DNA from: Aromatoleum bremense
GTDB taxonomy: Bacteria > Pseudomonadota > Gammaproteobacteria > Burkholderiales > Rhodocyclaceae
NCBI RefSeq assembly: GCF_017894365.1
Contig: NZ_CP059467.1
Span: 2,294,001-2,358,000 of the forward strand
Direction of reading: 5' to 3'
DNA: 64,000 nucleotides
Part shown: piece by piece, positions 45,981 through 55,152 of the stretch
Layout: each line of letters starts with the position of its first letter
Numbering within the stretch: the stretch's first letter is position 1
The notes under the pieces: model-generated
Told to the model about the DNA's origin: nothing
Seen by the model: only the letters and a program-made list of their open reading frames with translations
Databases searched by the model: none
Position numbers and translations under genes: made by a program

Positions 45981-46511
45981 GTGCAACCAATCGCTTGGCA
46001 AATATCGCTCGTGCTGATGGCACTCGTTGCGTTCGGCTTTGCCTTTGTCGCCATCAATTCCGGGCGGCGCCAGGAAGACTATTCGCCGCTGCAAAAAAGC
46101 GCCTATCGCCTGCGCTCGCGCCTTTTCTGGGGCCTGGTGCTGGTGTTCGGCCCGGCGATGATCTACACGCTGTTCGAACTGCCGTACGACGCGGCGCGGG
46201 CTAACACCGGGGCAGGCCCGGTGCAGGTCGTCGACGCGACAGGCTACCAGTGGCGCTGGGAACTCAGCCAGGACCAGTTCGCTGTCGGCCAGCCGGTCGA
46301 GTTCCGCGTCACCAGCGCCGATGTCAATCACGGCTTCGGCATTTACGACGCGAACCTGCATCTGGTCGCGCAGACGCAGGCAATGCCCGGCTACACCAAC
46401 ACGCTGCGTCACACCTTCAGCGAGGAAGGGACGTACAAGATCCTGTGCATGGAGTACTGCGGCCTCGCGCACCACAACATGTTGACCGAAATCCGGGTCG
46501 GCGCTCAGTAA
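45981..46511 (+). CDS. CuA-bearing heme-copper oxidase/NO reductase subunit II (NorS-like)
   Basis: A 176-residue protein starting at GTG 45981 with AGGAG eight bases upstream; an ATG six codons earlier lacks spacing. One hydrophobic N-terminal helix (about 5-26) and a second (about 44-66) precede a periplasmic cupredoxin domain. The CuA ligands are complete: NHGF (His) and CMEYCGLAHHNM (Cys-Glu-Cys-His-Met). Length and position before subunit I match the NorS subunit of norSY-senC-orf1 operons and the subunit II of ba3-type enzymes. Confidence 0.85.
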   Translation: MQPIAWQISLVLMALVAFGFAFVAINSGRRQEDYSPLQKSAYRLRSRLFWGLVLVFGPAMIYTLFELPYDAARANTGAGPVQVVDATGYQWRWELSQDQFAVGQPVEFRVTSADVNHGFGIYDANLHLVAQTQAMPGYTNTLRHTFSEEGTYKILCMEYCGLAHHNMLTEIRVGAQ

Positions 46512-46525
46512 CGGAGGAGACGAAC

Positions 46526-48013
46526 GTGGCGACCTACAAATACGAACATATTCCCGACCAGGGAGCGAAGGCCGGCGTGCTGGCCTACCTGGCGACATCG
46601 GCTGTCGTGCTGCTGCTGATGATGGTCTTCGGTCTGCTGATGCGGCTCGAGCAGGCGCAGTGGATCTCGATCGGCGCGATCCGCTTTTACGAACTGATGA
46701 CCTTGCACGGCGCCGGCATGGTCGGCATCGCGGCGATCGCCGGTGCGTCGGTCATGTGGCACTTCCTGCGCCAGTACGTCGACCTGTCGGCGCGCATCTT
46801 CGTCGCGAACCTTGTATTGTTCCTCGCCGGCGTCGTGATGATCCTCGGCAGCGTGTTGCTCGGGCATTTCCACGGCGCGTGGACGTTCCTCTACCCGCTG
46901 CCCGGCAAGTCGATGGGCTTGTGGAGCCCCGGCGCGGCGGCGCTCTTCATGGGCGGGCTGCTTGTCATCGGCGTCGGTTTCCTGCTGCTGCACCTCGACA
47001 TCGCGCGTGCGCTCGTCGCGCGCTACGGCAACTTCTCTCGCGCGCTCGGCTGGCCGCAGCTCTTCGGCCACGACGACGGCAAGGCGCCGCCGCCGACCGT
47101 GGTCGCGAGCGCGATGGTCACGGTCGTCAACGTCATCGGCCTGGTCGTCGGCGCGAGCATCCTGACAATGATGCTGGTGAACCTCTACGTGCCGGGCTTC
47201 GACATCGACCCGCTGCTCGCGAAGGGGATGATCTACTTCTTCGGCCACATCTTCATCAACGCGACGATCTACATGGCCGTGATCGGCGTCTACGAGATCC
47301 TGCCGCGCTACACGCAGCGCCCGTGGAAGGCGAACAAGGTGTTCCTCGCATCCTGGACCGCGTCGACGCTGATGGTGATGTTCATCTTCCCGCACCACCT
47401 GCTGATGGACTTCGCGTTCCCGAAATGGATGCTCGTCATGGGCCATATCATCGGCTACCTGAACACTGTGCCGATCCTCGTCGTCACCGGCTACGGCGCG
47501 CTGATGATCGTCTATCGTTCCGGCATCCGCTGGGACATGGCGTCGAAGCTGCTGTTCCTGTCGCTGTTCGGCTGGGCGGCGGGAGCGATGCCGGCGTTCA
47601 TCGACGGCACGATCACCGTCAACTACGTGATGCACAACACGCTGTGGGTGCCCGGCCACTTCCACACCTACCTGCTGCTCGGCATGGTGACGATGGTGTT
47701 CGGCTTCATGTACTACCTCGGCAAGCCGAGCCACGAGCACGACGATCATCTGATCGACCGCATCGCGTTCTGGCTCTTCACGTCGTCGGTGCTCGGTTTC
47801 ACGATGAGCTTCCTGTATTCCGGCAAGGAAAGCGTCGCGCGCCGCTACGCTGCCCACCTGCCCGAATGGGTGCCGTACGACCGCGTCGCGTCGGTGTTCG
47901 CAGTGCTCGTGATCGCCTCGTCGCTGGTGTTCATCGGGCGCTTCTTCGCCCGCATCGGGCTAGCGCGCCACGACTACCAGCGCGCTCCGGTCGCGCGCAG
48001 CGTCACCGCATGA
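46526..48013 (+). CDS. Heme-copper subunit I lacking the active-site tyrosine (NorY/sNOR-like)
   Basis: A 495-residue protein with about 12 helices, starting at GTG 46526 with GGAGGAG upstream. Heme and copper ligands are intact: His61 (helix II), His241 (helix VI), His290-His291 (PHHLLMD) and His378/His380 (GHFH). In oxygen reductases of the A and B families His of helix VI is followed four residues later by the cross-linked Tyr (HPxVY); here the segment is GHIFIN, with Asn245 at that position. This points to NO reductase chemistry (sNOR type) rather than O2 reduction. Operon order (II-I-SCO-membrane protein) agrees with norSY-senC-orf1. Confidence 0.82.
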   Translation: MATYKYEHIPDQGAKAGVLAYLATSAVVLLLMMVFGLLMRLEQAQWISIGAIRFYELMTLHGAGMVGIAAIAGASVMWHFLRQYVDLSARIFVANLVLFLAGVVMILGSVLLGHFHGAWTFLYPLPGKSMGLWSPGAAALFMGGLLVIGVGFLLLHLDIARALVARYGNFSRALGWPQLFGHDDGKAPPPTVVASAMVTVVNVIGLVVGASILTMMLVNLYVPGFDIDPLLAKGMIYFFGHIFINATIYMAVIGVYEILPRYTQRPWKANKVFLASWTASTLMVMFIFPHHLLMDFAFPKWMLVMGHIIGYLNTVPILVVTGYGALMIVYRSGIRWDMASKLLFLSLFGWAAGAMPAFIDGTITVNYVMHNTLWVPGHFHTYLLLGMVTMVFGFMYYLGKPSHEHDDHLIDRIAFWLFTSSVLGFTMSFLYSGKESVARRYAAHLPEWVPYDRVASVFAVLVIASSLVFIGRFFARIGLARHDYQRAPVARSVTA

Positions 48014-48023
48014 GTCCGGGTCG

Positions 48024-48638
48024 ATGAGTGCGGCCGTGCGCAGCGTCGTCCTGACGGTGCTGGTGACCGTTCTCGGCACCGGCGCCTTCTGGTGGGGAAC
48101 TGACGGTTTCAGCGCTTTTACTGCTGAAACCGCCCGCCGGGCCGACATCCTGCGCGCGCCGCGCCCGCTGCCTGCGGCCGTCCTCGAAGACCAGGACGGC
48201 CGTGTCTTCCGGCTCGACGATTACCGCGGGCGCTTGCTCGCGGTCGAGTTCATCTACACGCGCTGCACGACGATCTGCCGCAGCCTCGGCATGGCGTTCA
48301 AACAGATCCGCGATCGTGTGCCGCCCGACGCCCTCGGACGTGAGGTCGCGCTGCTGAGCATCAGCTTCGACCCCGAGCGCGACGATCCGGCGAGCCTCAA
48401 AGCCTACGGCAGCGGTCATGGCGCCGACGGCGAGCACTGGCGCATCGCGCGAGTGCGTGACGCAGCGCAGCTGCAGGCGCTGCTGGAGGCCTTCGGCGTC
48501 GTCGTGATCGCGGACCGCTTCGGCGGGTTCGAGCACAACGCCGCGATCCACCTCGTCGCCCGCGACGGGCGGCTCGTCGAAATCAGCGATCTCGAGGCGC
48601 CGCTCCAGTTTGCCCAGAAGCTCGCGGAGGCGCTGTGA
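48024..48638 (+). CDS. SCO1/SenC copper-delivery protein
   Basis: A 204-residue protein with an N-terminal membrane anchor (about 5-25) and a thioredoxin-fold SCO domain. Copper ligands are CTTIC (about residues 80-84, CxxxC) and His in FEHNAAIHLV (about 173). It inserts copper into the CuA centre of the adjacent subunit II. It starts ten bases after subunit I, and its stop overlaps the next start. Confidence 0.92.
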   Translation: MSAAVRSVVLTVLVTVLGTGAFWWGTDGFSAFTAETARRADILRAPRPLPAAVLEDQDGRVFRLDDYRGRLLAVEFIYTRCTTICRSLGMAFKQIRDRVPPDALGREVALLSISFDPERDDPASLKAYGSGHGADGEHWRIARVRDAAQLQALLEAFGVVVIADRFGGFEHNAAIHLVARDGRLVEISDLEAPLQFAQKLAEAL

Positions 48639-49285
48639 TCGCCGCGCTCGCCCGTCCGCAAGTCGGGCTCCGCGTGCTCGGCGCGCTGTACCTGCTGCTC
48701 GCGGCGCCGCCGCTGCGGACATCGCTCGAAGCGACGATGAGCGGCCACATGCTGGTGCAGATTCCGCTTCTCGCCGCGATCGGCTTCGTCGCCTGCCGCC
48801 TGCTGCCGGAACAGCGGCAGGAGCGCCTGCTCGCCGCGGGCGGCGGTGCGGTGCCGTACGTCGTGCTGGCGGTCTTCGCATCGACCTGGTGGATGTTGCC
48901 GCGTGCGCTCGACGATGCGCTCGCGAGCCCGACTGTCGAGGCGGCGAAGTTCGTCAGCCTGCCGGCGCTCGTCGGGCTGCCGCTCGCGCTTGCGTGGCGC
49001 CGGCTCGGACCGATCGGCCGCGGCTTCGTCTGGACCAACTTCATCAGCATGCTCGCGGTGCTCGGCTGGCTGTACATCGCCGCGCCGCTGCGGGTGTGCA
49101 ACAGCTACCTCGTCGACCAGCAGGAGAGCGCCGGCTGGCTGATGGTGAAGCTCGCGCTGCTGCTGTTCGCCGCCTGGCTCGGCAGCCTGTTCGTCGGCGG
49201 GGGCGGAAGTCCCGCGCTGTCCGCCGCGGAGCATGTTGCGCCCCGGTCGGCGCAGAGCCGCGACTGCGGTCCGGAGCGCGATTGA
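48635..49285 (+). CDS. Six-helix membrane protein of the heme-copper operon (orf1-like)
   Basis: A 216-residue membrane protein starting at GTG 48635, overlapping the SCO stop by four bases. About six hydrophobic helices; the segment TMSGHMLVQIPLLAAIGF (about 34-51) resembles the copper-related motif of CtaG-like assembly proteins. It matches the position of the membrane orf1 that ends norSY-senC operons. Probably an assembly factor; the exact function is unproven. Confidence 0.75.
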   Translation: MIAALARPQVGLRVLGALYLLLAAPPLRTSLEATMSGHMLVQIPLLAAIGFVACRLLPEQRQERLLAAGGGAVPYVVLAVFASTWWMLPRALDDALASPTVEAAKFVSLPALVGLPLALAWRRLGPIGRGFVWTNFISMLAVLGWLYIAAPLRVCNSYLVDQQESAGWLMVKLALLLFAAWLGSLFVGGGGSPALSAAEHVAPRSAQSRDCGPERD

Positions 49286-49292
49286 ACCGTGT

Positions 49293-50177
49293 TCAGACCT
49301 TGCGCGCGAGCCACACGCCCGACACGGCGATCACCATGCCGGCGAGCGCGAACCCGGTCAGCGTCTCGCCGAACAGCAGCCAGGCCATCAGCGCGGTCGT
49401 CGGCGGCGTGAGGTAGAACAGGCTCGCGACGTTGACCGCGCTGCCGCTGCGGATCAGCAGGTTCAGCAGGCTGATCGCGCCGAGCGACAGCACCAGCACC
49501 AGCCACAGCATCGCAAACACGAACTCGCCGCTCCAGTCGATCTGCATCGTCTCGGTGCGGCTCGCGAAGTACGCGGTGACGAGCAGGCACGGCACGAACT
49601 GGATGACCGAGCCGGTGCGCAGGTCGAAGGATGGGCAGAAGCGCTTCTGGTACAGCGTGCCGGCGGTGATGCCGGCGAGGGCGGCCAGCGCCGGGGCGAG
49701 CATCCAGCCGAGCTCTGCGGACGACCCGTTGCCGAACGCGACCTTGTTGCTGACGACCAGCGTGACGCCGATGAAGCCGAGCGCGAGTCCTGCCCATTGC
49801 CGGGCGCTGACGCGTTCGCCGAGCAGCCAGCCGGCGCCGAGCGCGGTGAGCAGCGGCTGCATGCCAACGACGAGCGCCGCGACCCCGGTCGGCAGCCCGC
49901 GGTGCAGCGTCATGAAGACGCCGCCGAGATAGGTGGCATGCACGAGCAGGCCGGCAACGCCGATATGCACCGCCTGGCGCCAGTTGCTCGGCCAGCGCGC
50001 GCGGGTGGCGAGTGCCAGCACCGCCATCAGCGCGATCACCAGCCCGTAGCGGGCGGAAAGAAAGGTCAGCGGCTCGGCATAGGGCAGACCGAACTTCGCG
50101 CCGATGAAGCCGGTGCTCCATAGGAGCACGAACAGCAGCGGGGCGGCGGCGGTGAGGGAGGGCGGCAGGGTCGGCAT
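49293..50177 (-). CDS. EamA-family (DMT) transporter
   Basis: A 294-residue protein with ten hydrophobic helices in two EamA repeats; helix 1 segment LLWSTGFIGAKFGLPYAEPLTFLSARY is the family signature. It is a likely exporter of amino acids or other metabolites; the substrate is unknown. It is convergent with the heme-copper operon (seven-base gap) and follows yebC on the same strand behind a terminator. Confidence 0.88.
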   Translation of the reverse strand: MPTLPPSLTAAAPLLFVLLWSTGFIGAKFGLPYAEPLTFLSARYGLVIALMAVLALATRARWPSNWRQAVHIGVAGLLVHATYLGGVFMTLHRGLPTGVAALVVGMQPLLTALGAGWLLGERVSARQWAGLALGFIGVTLVVSNKVAFGNGSSAELGWMLAPALAALAGITAGTLYQKRFCPSFDLRTGSVIQFVPCLLVTAYFASRTETMQIDWSGEFVFAMLWLVLVLSLGAISLLNLLIRSGSAVNVASLFYLTPPTTALMAWLLFGETLTGFALAGMVIAVSGVWLARKV

Positions 50178-50264
50178 CGGTCAGCGGGCGGCTCGCGCGA
50201 GATGGAAAATGGCAGAAGCACGCAATCTTACCGGTCATCAATTTGTTTGAGTTCAAACATTGAC

Positions 50265-50290
50265 GAAAAAAAACCGCCCGGCGGGCGGTT
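50265..50290 (-). terminator. Rho-independent terminator of yebC
   Basis: Read leftward, AACCGCCC / GGGCGGTT form a strong GC stem with a 3-base loop, followed by eight T residues. It starts 22 bases after the yebC stop. Confidence 0.9.
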
Positions 50291-50311
50291 TGTCGCGGGC
50301 GGTGCGGCGCC

Positions 50312-51037
50312 TTATTCGTCCATTACGGCGGACGTATATACTTCCTGGACGTCGTCGAGCGATTCCAGCGCATCGAGCAGTTTCTGCATCCGCTCGGCGT
50401 CGTCGCCGGAGAGTTCGGTTTCGTTCTGTGGCTTCATCGTGACTTCGCCGAATTCGGCCCTGAAGCCGGTCTTCTCGAGCGCATCCTTGACGTTCGAGTA
50501 CTCGTACGGCGCCGTGATGACTTCGATCGAACCGTCGTCGTTGGTGACGACGTCCTCGGCGCCGGCCTCGAGCGCCGCTTCCATCAGCGCGTCCTCGCTC
50601 GTGCCCGGCGCGAACATCAACTGGCCGCAGTGCTTGAACTGGAACGCGACGCAGCCGTCGGTGCCCATGTTGCCGCCGTATTTCGAGAACGCGTGGCGCA
50701 CGTCGGCGACGGTGCGCGTCTTGTTGTCGGTGAGGCAATCGACCATCACCGCTGCGCCGGCGATGCCGTAGCCCTCGTAGCGTGCTTCCTCGTAGCTGAC
50801 GCCGTCGAGCTCACCGGTGCCGCGCTTGATCGCGCGGTCGATGTTCTCGCCGGGCATGTTCTCGGCCTTGGCCTTGTCGACCGCCAGGCGCAGGCGCGGG
50901 TTGAAGTTTGGATCGCCCCCGCCCATGCGCGCGGCGACGGTGATCTCCTTGATCAGCTTGGTGAATACCTTGCCCCGCTTGGCGTCCTGACGACCCTTGC
51001 GGTGCTGGATGTTGGCCCACTTGGAATGACCCGCCAT
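50312..51037 (-). CDS. yebC: YebC/PmpR-family protein
   Basis: A 241-residue protein with the invariant start [22 protein letters not shown] and the GEN(I)DRAIKRGTG block. YebC proteins act as DNA-binding regulators (PmpR) or, in recent work, as ribosome-associated factors for poly-proline translation. The usual downstream ruvC is displaced 8.8 kb; instead the transcript ends at a clear terminator. Confidence 0.95.
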   Translation of the reverse strand: MAGHSKWANIQHRKGRQDAKRGKVFTKLIKEITVAARMGGGDPNFNPRLRLAVDKAKAENMPGENIDRAIKRGTGELDGVSYEEARYEGYGIAGAAVMVDCLTDNKTRTVADVRHAFSKYGGNMGTDGCVAFQFKHCGQLMFAPGTSEDALMEAALEAGAEDVVTNDDGSIEVITAPYEYSNVKDALEKTGFRAEFGEVTMKPQNETELSGDDAERMQKLLDALESLDDVQEVYTSAVMDE

Positions 51038-51352
51038 AAAATCCCCGATACTGCCGATTGCGATTGAAAATGGCGGCCATTATACAGGCGCACGCCGGCC
51101 GTGCCCCGCAGCGCTCGTTCGCGAGGTCTGGTAGATTGTCGCCGTTCTGTCAGCGCCATCGATCCTGACCTCCGCACTGGATCTTCCTGCGTATGCTGCA
51201 TGGATTTCGGCGGAAACTGCAGGACCGTGCGGGGCGTTTCTTTCCGCTGCCGCCCGCGTGACGATCTGCACCCTTGCTCATGGATGCTGTATCCGTCCCG
51301 TGGTCTGCGGATCTCGTGGTAATTCGAAAAAACCGATGTCGAGGAAATTGAA
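51038..51352. other. Divergent intergenic region between yebC and SLOG-like gene
   Basis: This 315-base gap between divergent genes contains only short, composition-driven frames. No hairpin, repeat or convincing promoter pair was seen; GAGGAAA before 51353 is the ribosome site of the next gene. Confidence 0.5.
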
Positions 51353-51970
51353 GTGACGGCCAGTTCTCCCCTTGCGTTGCCTTTCGTGCCGCGCCGGGTT
51401 TTTCTGTTCAGCGGCCACCGCATCGACACGCCCGGCCGGCGTACGCCACGTTTCCCGGCCGGCCAGGAAGCCGTCGCGGCACGATGCATGGCGGAGGCGC
51501 TCGACGCGTGGGAGGCCGGCGCGGGCGATCTGGCGCTGGCGCAGGGGGCGAGCGGCGGCGACATCCTGTTTCTGGAAGCGTGCCGCGCCCGCGGCCTGCA
51601 CCTGCAGATCCTGCTGCCGCTCGACGAGGCGCAGTTCGTCGAATGCAAGATCCTGCCGTCGGTCGACGGCGAGCGCTGGCGGGAGCGCTACCAGGCATTG
51701 AAGGCCGGCCTCACTTCGCCGCCGCTGGTCATGCCGGTGCGGCCGATCACGCTTGCGCACCTCGTGGTTCCCGAAGGCGCCGGCCCCTGCGAGCGCTGCA
51801 ATCTGTGGTCGCTCGACATCGCCCTCCATTGGGGGGCGGATAGGCTGCGCTTCCTGTGCCTGTGGAACGGCGGCGGGGCGGACGGGGCTGGCGGCACTGC
51901 GCACCTGTACCGTGAAGCCAGGCGCCGCGGTGCGCAAGTGGTGTGGCTCGACACGCGCTCGTTGTGGTGA
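51353..51970 (+). CDS. Uncharacterised protein with SLOG/TRAFs-like nucleotide-binding fold
   Basis: A 205-residue soluble protein starting at GTG 51353. FLFSGHRID (about 17-25), GASGGDILFLEACRARG (about 67-83) and LQILLPLDEAQFVE resemble the first domain found beside TPR and cyclase modules (SLOG superfamily), a putative nucleotide or ligand sensor. The C-terminal half contains a CERCN pair. No signal peptide or membrane segment. It is a single gene between yebC and comEA; function unknown. Confidence 0.55.
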   Translation: MTASSPLALPFVPRRVFLFSGHRIDTPGRRTPRFPAGQEAVAARCMAEALDAWEAGAGDLALAQGASGGDILFLEACRARGLHLQILLPLDEAQFVECKILPSVDGERWRERYQALKAGLTSPPLVMPVRPITLAHLVVPEGAGPCERCNLWSLDIALHWGADRLRFLCLWNGGGADGAGGTAHLYREARRRGAQVVWLDTRSLW

Positions 51971-52062
51971 GCCGGCTCCGTTTCTTTTGACAACGCGCGC
52001 CAGCCCCGGAGTTGAACGGCCGGCTGCGTCGGAGGATGCCGCCGGCCGAAGGTGCGCAAAGG

Positions 52063-52353
52063 CTATTTCGACTTCGCGACCTGCTTTTTCGCGCTGCCTA
52101 CGGTGAGTTGCTCACGCAACTGGGTGACCGATTTATCCCCGATTCCAGGCACTTTCGTCAGATCGTCGACGCTCGCGAAGGCCCCGTTCGCCTTGCGGTA
52201 TTCGATGATCGCCTTGGCCCTCGCCGGCCCGATTCCCTTGACCGTCTCGAGAGCGGCGGCATCGGCGGTGTTGACGTCGACCGGCGCCTCGGCGAGCGCC
52301 ACCAGTGGCGACAGGGCGAGGGCGAAGAGCAGCGAACGGAGCAGTTTGTTCAC
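52063..52353 (-). CDS. ComEA-like helix-hairpin-helix DNA-binding protein
   Basis: A 96-residue protein. GTG 52353 is preferred: GGAGG lies seven bases upstream and the product then begins with a signal peptide (VNKLLRSLLFALALSPLVALAEA). The mature part is a ComEA HhH pair: VDVNTADAAALETVKGIGPARAKAII and VDDLTKVPGIGDKSV. It is probably a periplasmic double-stranded-DNA receptor for transformation. It lies alone, without comEC. Confidence 0.88.
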   Translation of the reverse strand: MNKLLRSLLFALALSPLVALAEAPVDVNTADAAALETVKGIGPARAKAIIEYRKANGAFASVDDLTKVPGIGDKSVTQLREQLTVGSAKKQVAKSK

Positions 52354-52581
52354 GTGGGTACCTCCAGGCGGGTTCATGCCATATGGCAAATGCAATTTAC
52401 GAGTCGCTGCTGACGATGTCAATGACATTTGACCCGGAGCCGCTCTGACGATTCGCGGGCAGCAGCGGCTTTGCTGCATGAGCAGCGCGCGCTCATGCCG
52501 GGCGGCGGCTCGCCAGGCGGGTCAGGGTATTCAATCCGCCGAAGTGGGTGGTTGGTAACGGTGAACAGGCAGGCTTCGATT

Positions 52582-53322
52582 ATGCTTGCGGGCATGGAAC
52601 CGAATCCCGCCGACGCCGCGCTGCACGTCCCGGGGCCTCTCGCGGCCCGTGACGTTGCGATACCCGCCTATCTTCGCCACGCATACACTTGGGCTTATCT
52701 CGACCCGCGCACGCTGCGCTGGCTCGATCGGCCTGGCGTCGTCTCGGCGATTCTGTGGGGGAACGCGAATCGGCTGATGCGCGACGCGGTCGCCGAGTTC
52801 GCGCCCGGGCAGCGCGTGCTGCAGGCGGCCTGCGTGTATGGCGGATTTTCGGTGCTGCTCGCGCAGCGCGTCGGTGCACTGGGCGCGCTCGATGTCGTCG
52901 ACGTCGCCGCGTTGCAGGTCGCGAACGCGCGCCGCAAGCTTGCGGGTTTCCGGCAGGCGAGGGTATGGCAGGCGGATCTTTCCATGTCCGGCTGCGTCGT
53001 TGCCGACGCGTACGACGGGGTGTGCTGTTTCTTCCTGCTGCACGAGGTGCCGGAGGCCGAGCGCTACCCAATCGTCGACAACCTGCTCGCGGCAGTGCGG
53101 CCCGGCGGCAGGATCGTGTTCGTCGATTACCACCGGCCGCACGGCTGGCATCCGCTGCGCCCAGTGATGTCGCTGGTATTCCGCAGGTTCGAGCCTTATG
53201 CGGAATCGCTTTTCGGCGCCGCCATCGAGTCGCGGTCGGCGCGCTCGGCCGGCTTCGAATGGACAAAGACCACCTGCTTCGGTGGTCTTTATCAAAAGCT
53301 GGTCGGCACGCGGCGAGGCTGA
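52582..53322 (+). CDS. rquA: RquA, rhodoquinone biosynthesis protein
   Basis: A 246-residue class I methyltransferase-like protein. It carries the RquA-specific segments YLRHAYTWAYLDP (about 32-44), ILWGNANRLM, LQAACVYGGFSVLLA (the modified SAM motif), CFFLLHEVPEAE, VFVDYHRPHGWHPLR and the C-terminal KTTCFGGLYQKLV. RquA converts ubiquinone to rhodoquinone by replacing a methoxy with an amino group, giving a low-potential quinone for fumarate reduction under anoxia. ATG 52582 or 52594 is the likely start; neither has a strong ribosome site. It is single and convergent with rhlE. Confidence 0.87.
   Translation: MLAGMEPNPADAALHVPGPLAARDVAIPAYLRHAYTWAYLDPRTLRWLDRPGVVSAILWGNANRLMRDAVAEFAPGQRVLQAACVYGGFSVLLAQRVGALGALDVVDVAALQVANARRKLAGFRQARVWQADLSMSGCVVADAYDGVCCFFLLHEVPEAERYPIVDNLLAAVRPGGRIVFVDYHRPHGWHPLRPVMSLVFRRFEPYAESLFGAAIESRSARSAGFEWTKTTCFGGLYQKLVGTRRG
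53265..53290 (-). terminator. Terminator-like hairpin inside the 3' end of rquA
   Basis: A perfect 10-base stem (AAAGACCACC / GGTGGTCTTT) with a 6-base loop falls within the codons for the conserved KTTCFGGLYQK of rquA. It lies 58 bases beyond the stop of the convergent rhlE gene, for which it could act as terminator. The T-run is short. Confidence 0.45.
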
Positions 53323-53347
53323 AAACCCCTGCGCCGCGATCGGAGCG

Positions 53348-54877
53348 TCAGCGGTTGCGATCGTCCGTCTTGGCGTTGAAGAGTGCCGGACGCGGTTGCG
53401 GGCGACGGTTGCCGTCGGGGCGCGGCGTCGGGCGGGCGCTGTCACCACCGCGTGGCGCGCCGTTCGGCCCGGCGTTGCGCGGCGCCCGGTTGCCGTCCGC
53501 GTCGGGACGTGTGCGGTTAGCCTCGACCTCGCTGCGCGGGGCGCGATTGCCGAAATTGTCGGCGTCGCGCGGCCGGGTGGGAGCACGGGCCGACGACGGG
53601 TGGGCCGCCTGCCGGCCGGCGGGGCGGTCGGTGCGTGCCTGGCGCGGCGCGTTCGCGTCGTTGTGTCGCGACGGCTGACGCGGCTGGGGCCGCGGGGGAC
53701 GGGCGTCGCTCTCGTTCGGGTCGACCGGCGCGATCGCGAAGGCCGGCAGCGCTTCGCGGTCGATCGTGCGCTTGATCAGCCGCTCGATGGCCGTCAGGTG
53801 CTGGCGCTCTTCCGAATCGACGAACGACACCGCTGCGCCGCTCGAGCCGGCGCGGCCGGTGCGGCCGATGCGGTGGACGTAGTCTTCGGGAACGTTTGGC
53901 AGTTCGAAGTTCACGACATGCGGCAACTGGTCGATGTCCAGTCCGCGCGCGGCGATGTCGGTCGCGACCAGCACCGGCAGCGAACCGTCCTTGAATTCGG
54001 CCAGCGCGCGGGTACGCGCCGACTGGCTCTTGTTGCCGTGGATTGCGGCCGACGGGATGCCGTGCTTGGCGAGGTATTCCGCGAGCTTGTTGGCGCCATG
54101 CTTGGTGCGCGTGAAGACGAGCACCTGGTGCCAGTCGTTTTGCTTGACGAGATGCACCAGCAGGTCGCGCTTCTGCTTCTGCGCCACCGAATAGACTGAC
54201 TGCTGCACGAGTTCCGACGCCGTGTTGCGCCGCGCGACTTCGACGCAGCCCGGGTTGTGCAGCAGGCCGTTGGCGAGGCTGCGGATCTCGTCCGAGAAGG
54301 TCGCCGAAAACAGCAGGTTCTGGCGCTGCTTCGGCAGCAGCGCGAGGATCTTGCGGATGTCGCGGATGAAGCCCATGTCGAGCATGCGGTCGGCTTCGTC
54401 GAGGATCAGGATCTCGACGCCCGACAGGTCGAGCGTCTTCTGGCCGACGTGGTCGAGCAGGCGGCCGGGCGTCGCGACGAGGATGTCGACGCGTTTCTTC
54501 AGCGCCTGGATCTGCGGGTTGATGCCGACCCCGCCGAACATCACCATCGATGTCGTCGGCAGGTGCTTGCCGTAGGTCCGGACGGACTCCTCGACCTGCG
54601 CTGCGAGTTCGCGCGTCGGGGTCAGGATCAGGCAGCGCGGTCGTCCCGCCTTCGGGTTCGCAGCCGGGGCGGCGGAGAGGCGGTGCAGCACCGGCAACGT
54701 GAAGCCGGCAGTCTTGCCGGTGCCGGTCTGTGCCGCGGCGAGCAGGTCACCGCCGGCCAGCACCAGGGGGATCGCCTGTGCCTGGATCGGCGTTGGCGTC
54801 GTGTAACCGGATTCGGAAATTGCGCGCAGCAGCGGTTCGGCCAGTCCGAGACCGGCAAAGTTTACTTCTGATGTCAT
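53348..54877 (-). CDS. rhlE: DEAD-box RNA helicase, RhlE type
   Basis: A 509-residue helicase; ATG 54877 gives the family N-terminus (Q motif [11 protein letters not shown]). Motifs: [10 protein letters not shown], Ia [33 protein letters not shown] and [10 protein letters not shown]. Residues about 385-509 are a low-complexity Arg/Pro/Asn-rich tail for RNA binding. RhlE proteins act in ribosome assembly and RNA decay, often at low temperature. The 5' leader beyond 54877 is long and could be regulatory, but no cold-shock box was identified. Confidence 0.92.
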   Translation of the reverse strand: MTSEVNFAGLGLAEPLLRAISESGYTTPTPIQAQAIPLVLAGGDLLAAAQTGTGKTAGFTLPVLHRLSAAPAANPKAGRPRCLILTPTRELAAQVEESVRTYGKHLPTTSMVMFGGVGINPQIQALKKRVDILVATPGRLLDHVGQKTLDLSGVEILILDEADRMLDMGFIRDIRKILALLPKQRQNLLFSATFSDEIRSLANGLLHNPGCVEVARRNTASELVQQSVYSVAQKQKRDLLVHLVKQNDWHQVLVFTRTKHGANKLAEYLAKHGIPSAAIHGNKSQSARTRALAEFKDGSLPVLVATDIAARGLDIDQLPHVVNFELPNVPEDYVHRIGRTGRAGSSGAAVSFVDSEERQHLTAIERLIKRTIDREALPAFAIAPVDPNESDARPPRPQPRQPSRHNDANAPRQARTDRPAGRQAAHPSSARAPTRPRDADNFGNRAPRSEVEANRTRPDADGNRAPRNAGPNGAPRGGDSARPTPRPDGNRRPQPRPALFNAKTDDRNR

Positions 54878-55152
54878 CGAGAAAATTGCTCCAGCGACGG
54901 CCTGTCGCTCAAGTTGAGTGACACCAATCGAGGCGGGCGGGGGAATGAGACCGGAAAAGGTCGTTGGGGATGAGCGTCGCCGATTGGTTGGGCGCACGCT
55001 AAGGAATGGATTGTACGGGCTTTTGCGGCACTGCAGCGAAATTCTTGCGCAAAGTGTGGACGATGCGCCACGCTACCCCTTATGTACGATGTTTCGGCGG
55101 CCGATTGGCGGTTATAGTCCCCGTTCTGCCCATGGTTTACAGGTGCCGGCCC

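Noticed and set aside
46526..48013. Calling subunit I a ba3-type terminal oxidase
   Set aside because: The helix VI tyrosine needed for O2 reduction in A and B families is replaced by Asn, and operon order matches norSY-senC-orf1.
51101..51322. 73-codon frame between yebC and the SLOG-like gene
   Set aside because: Biased Arg/Ser/Cys composition, no ribosome site and no homologue recognised.
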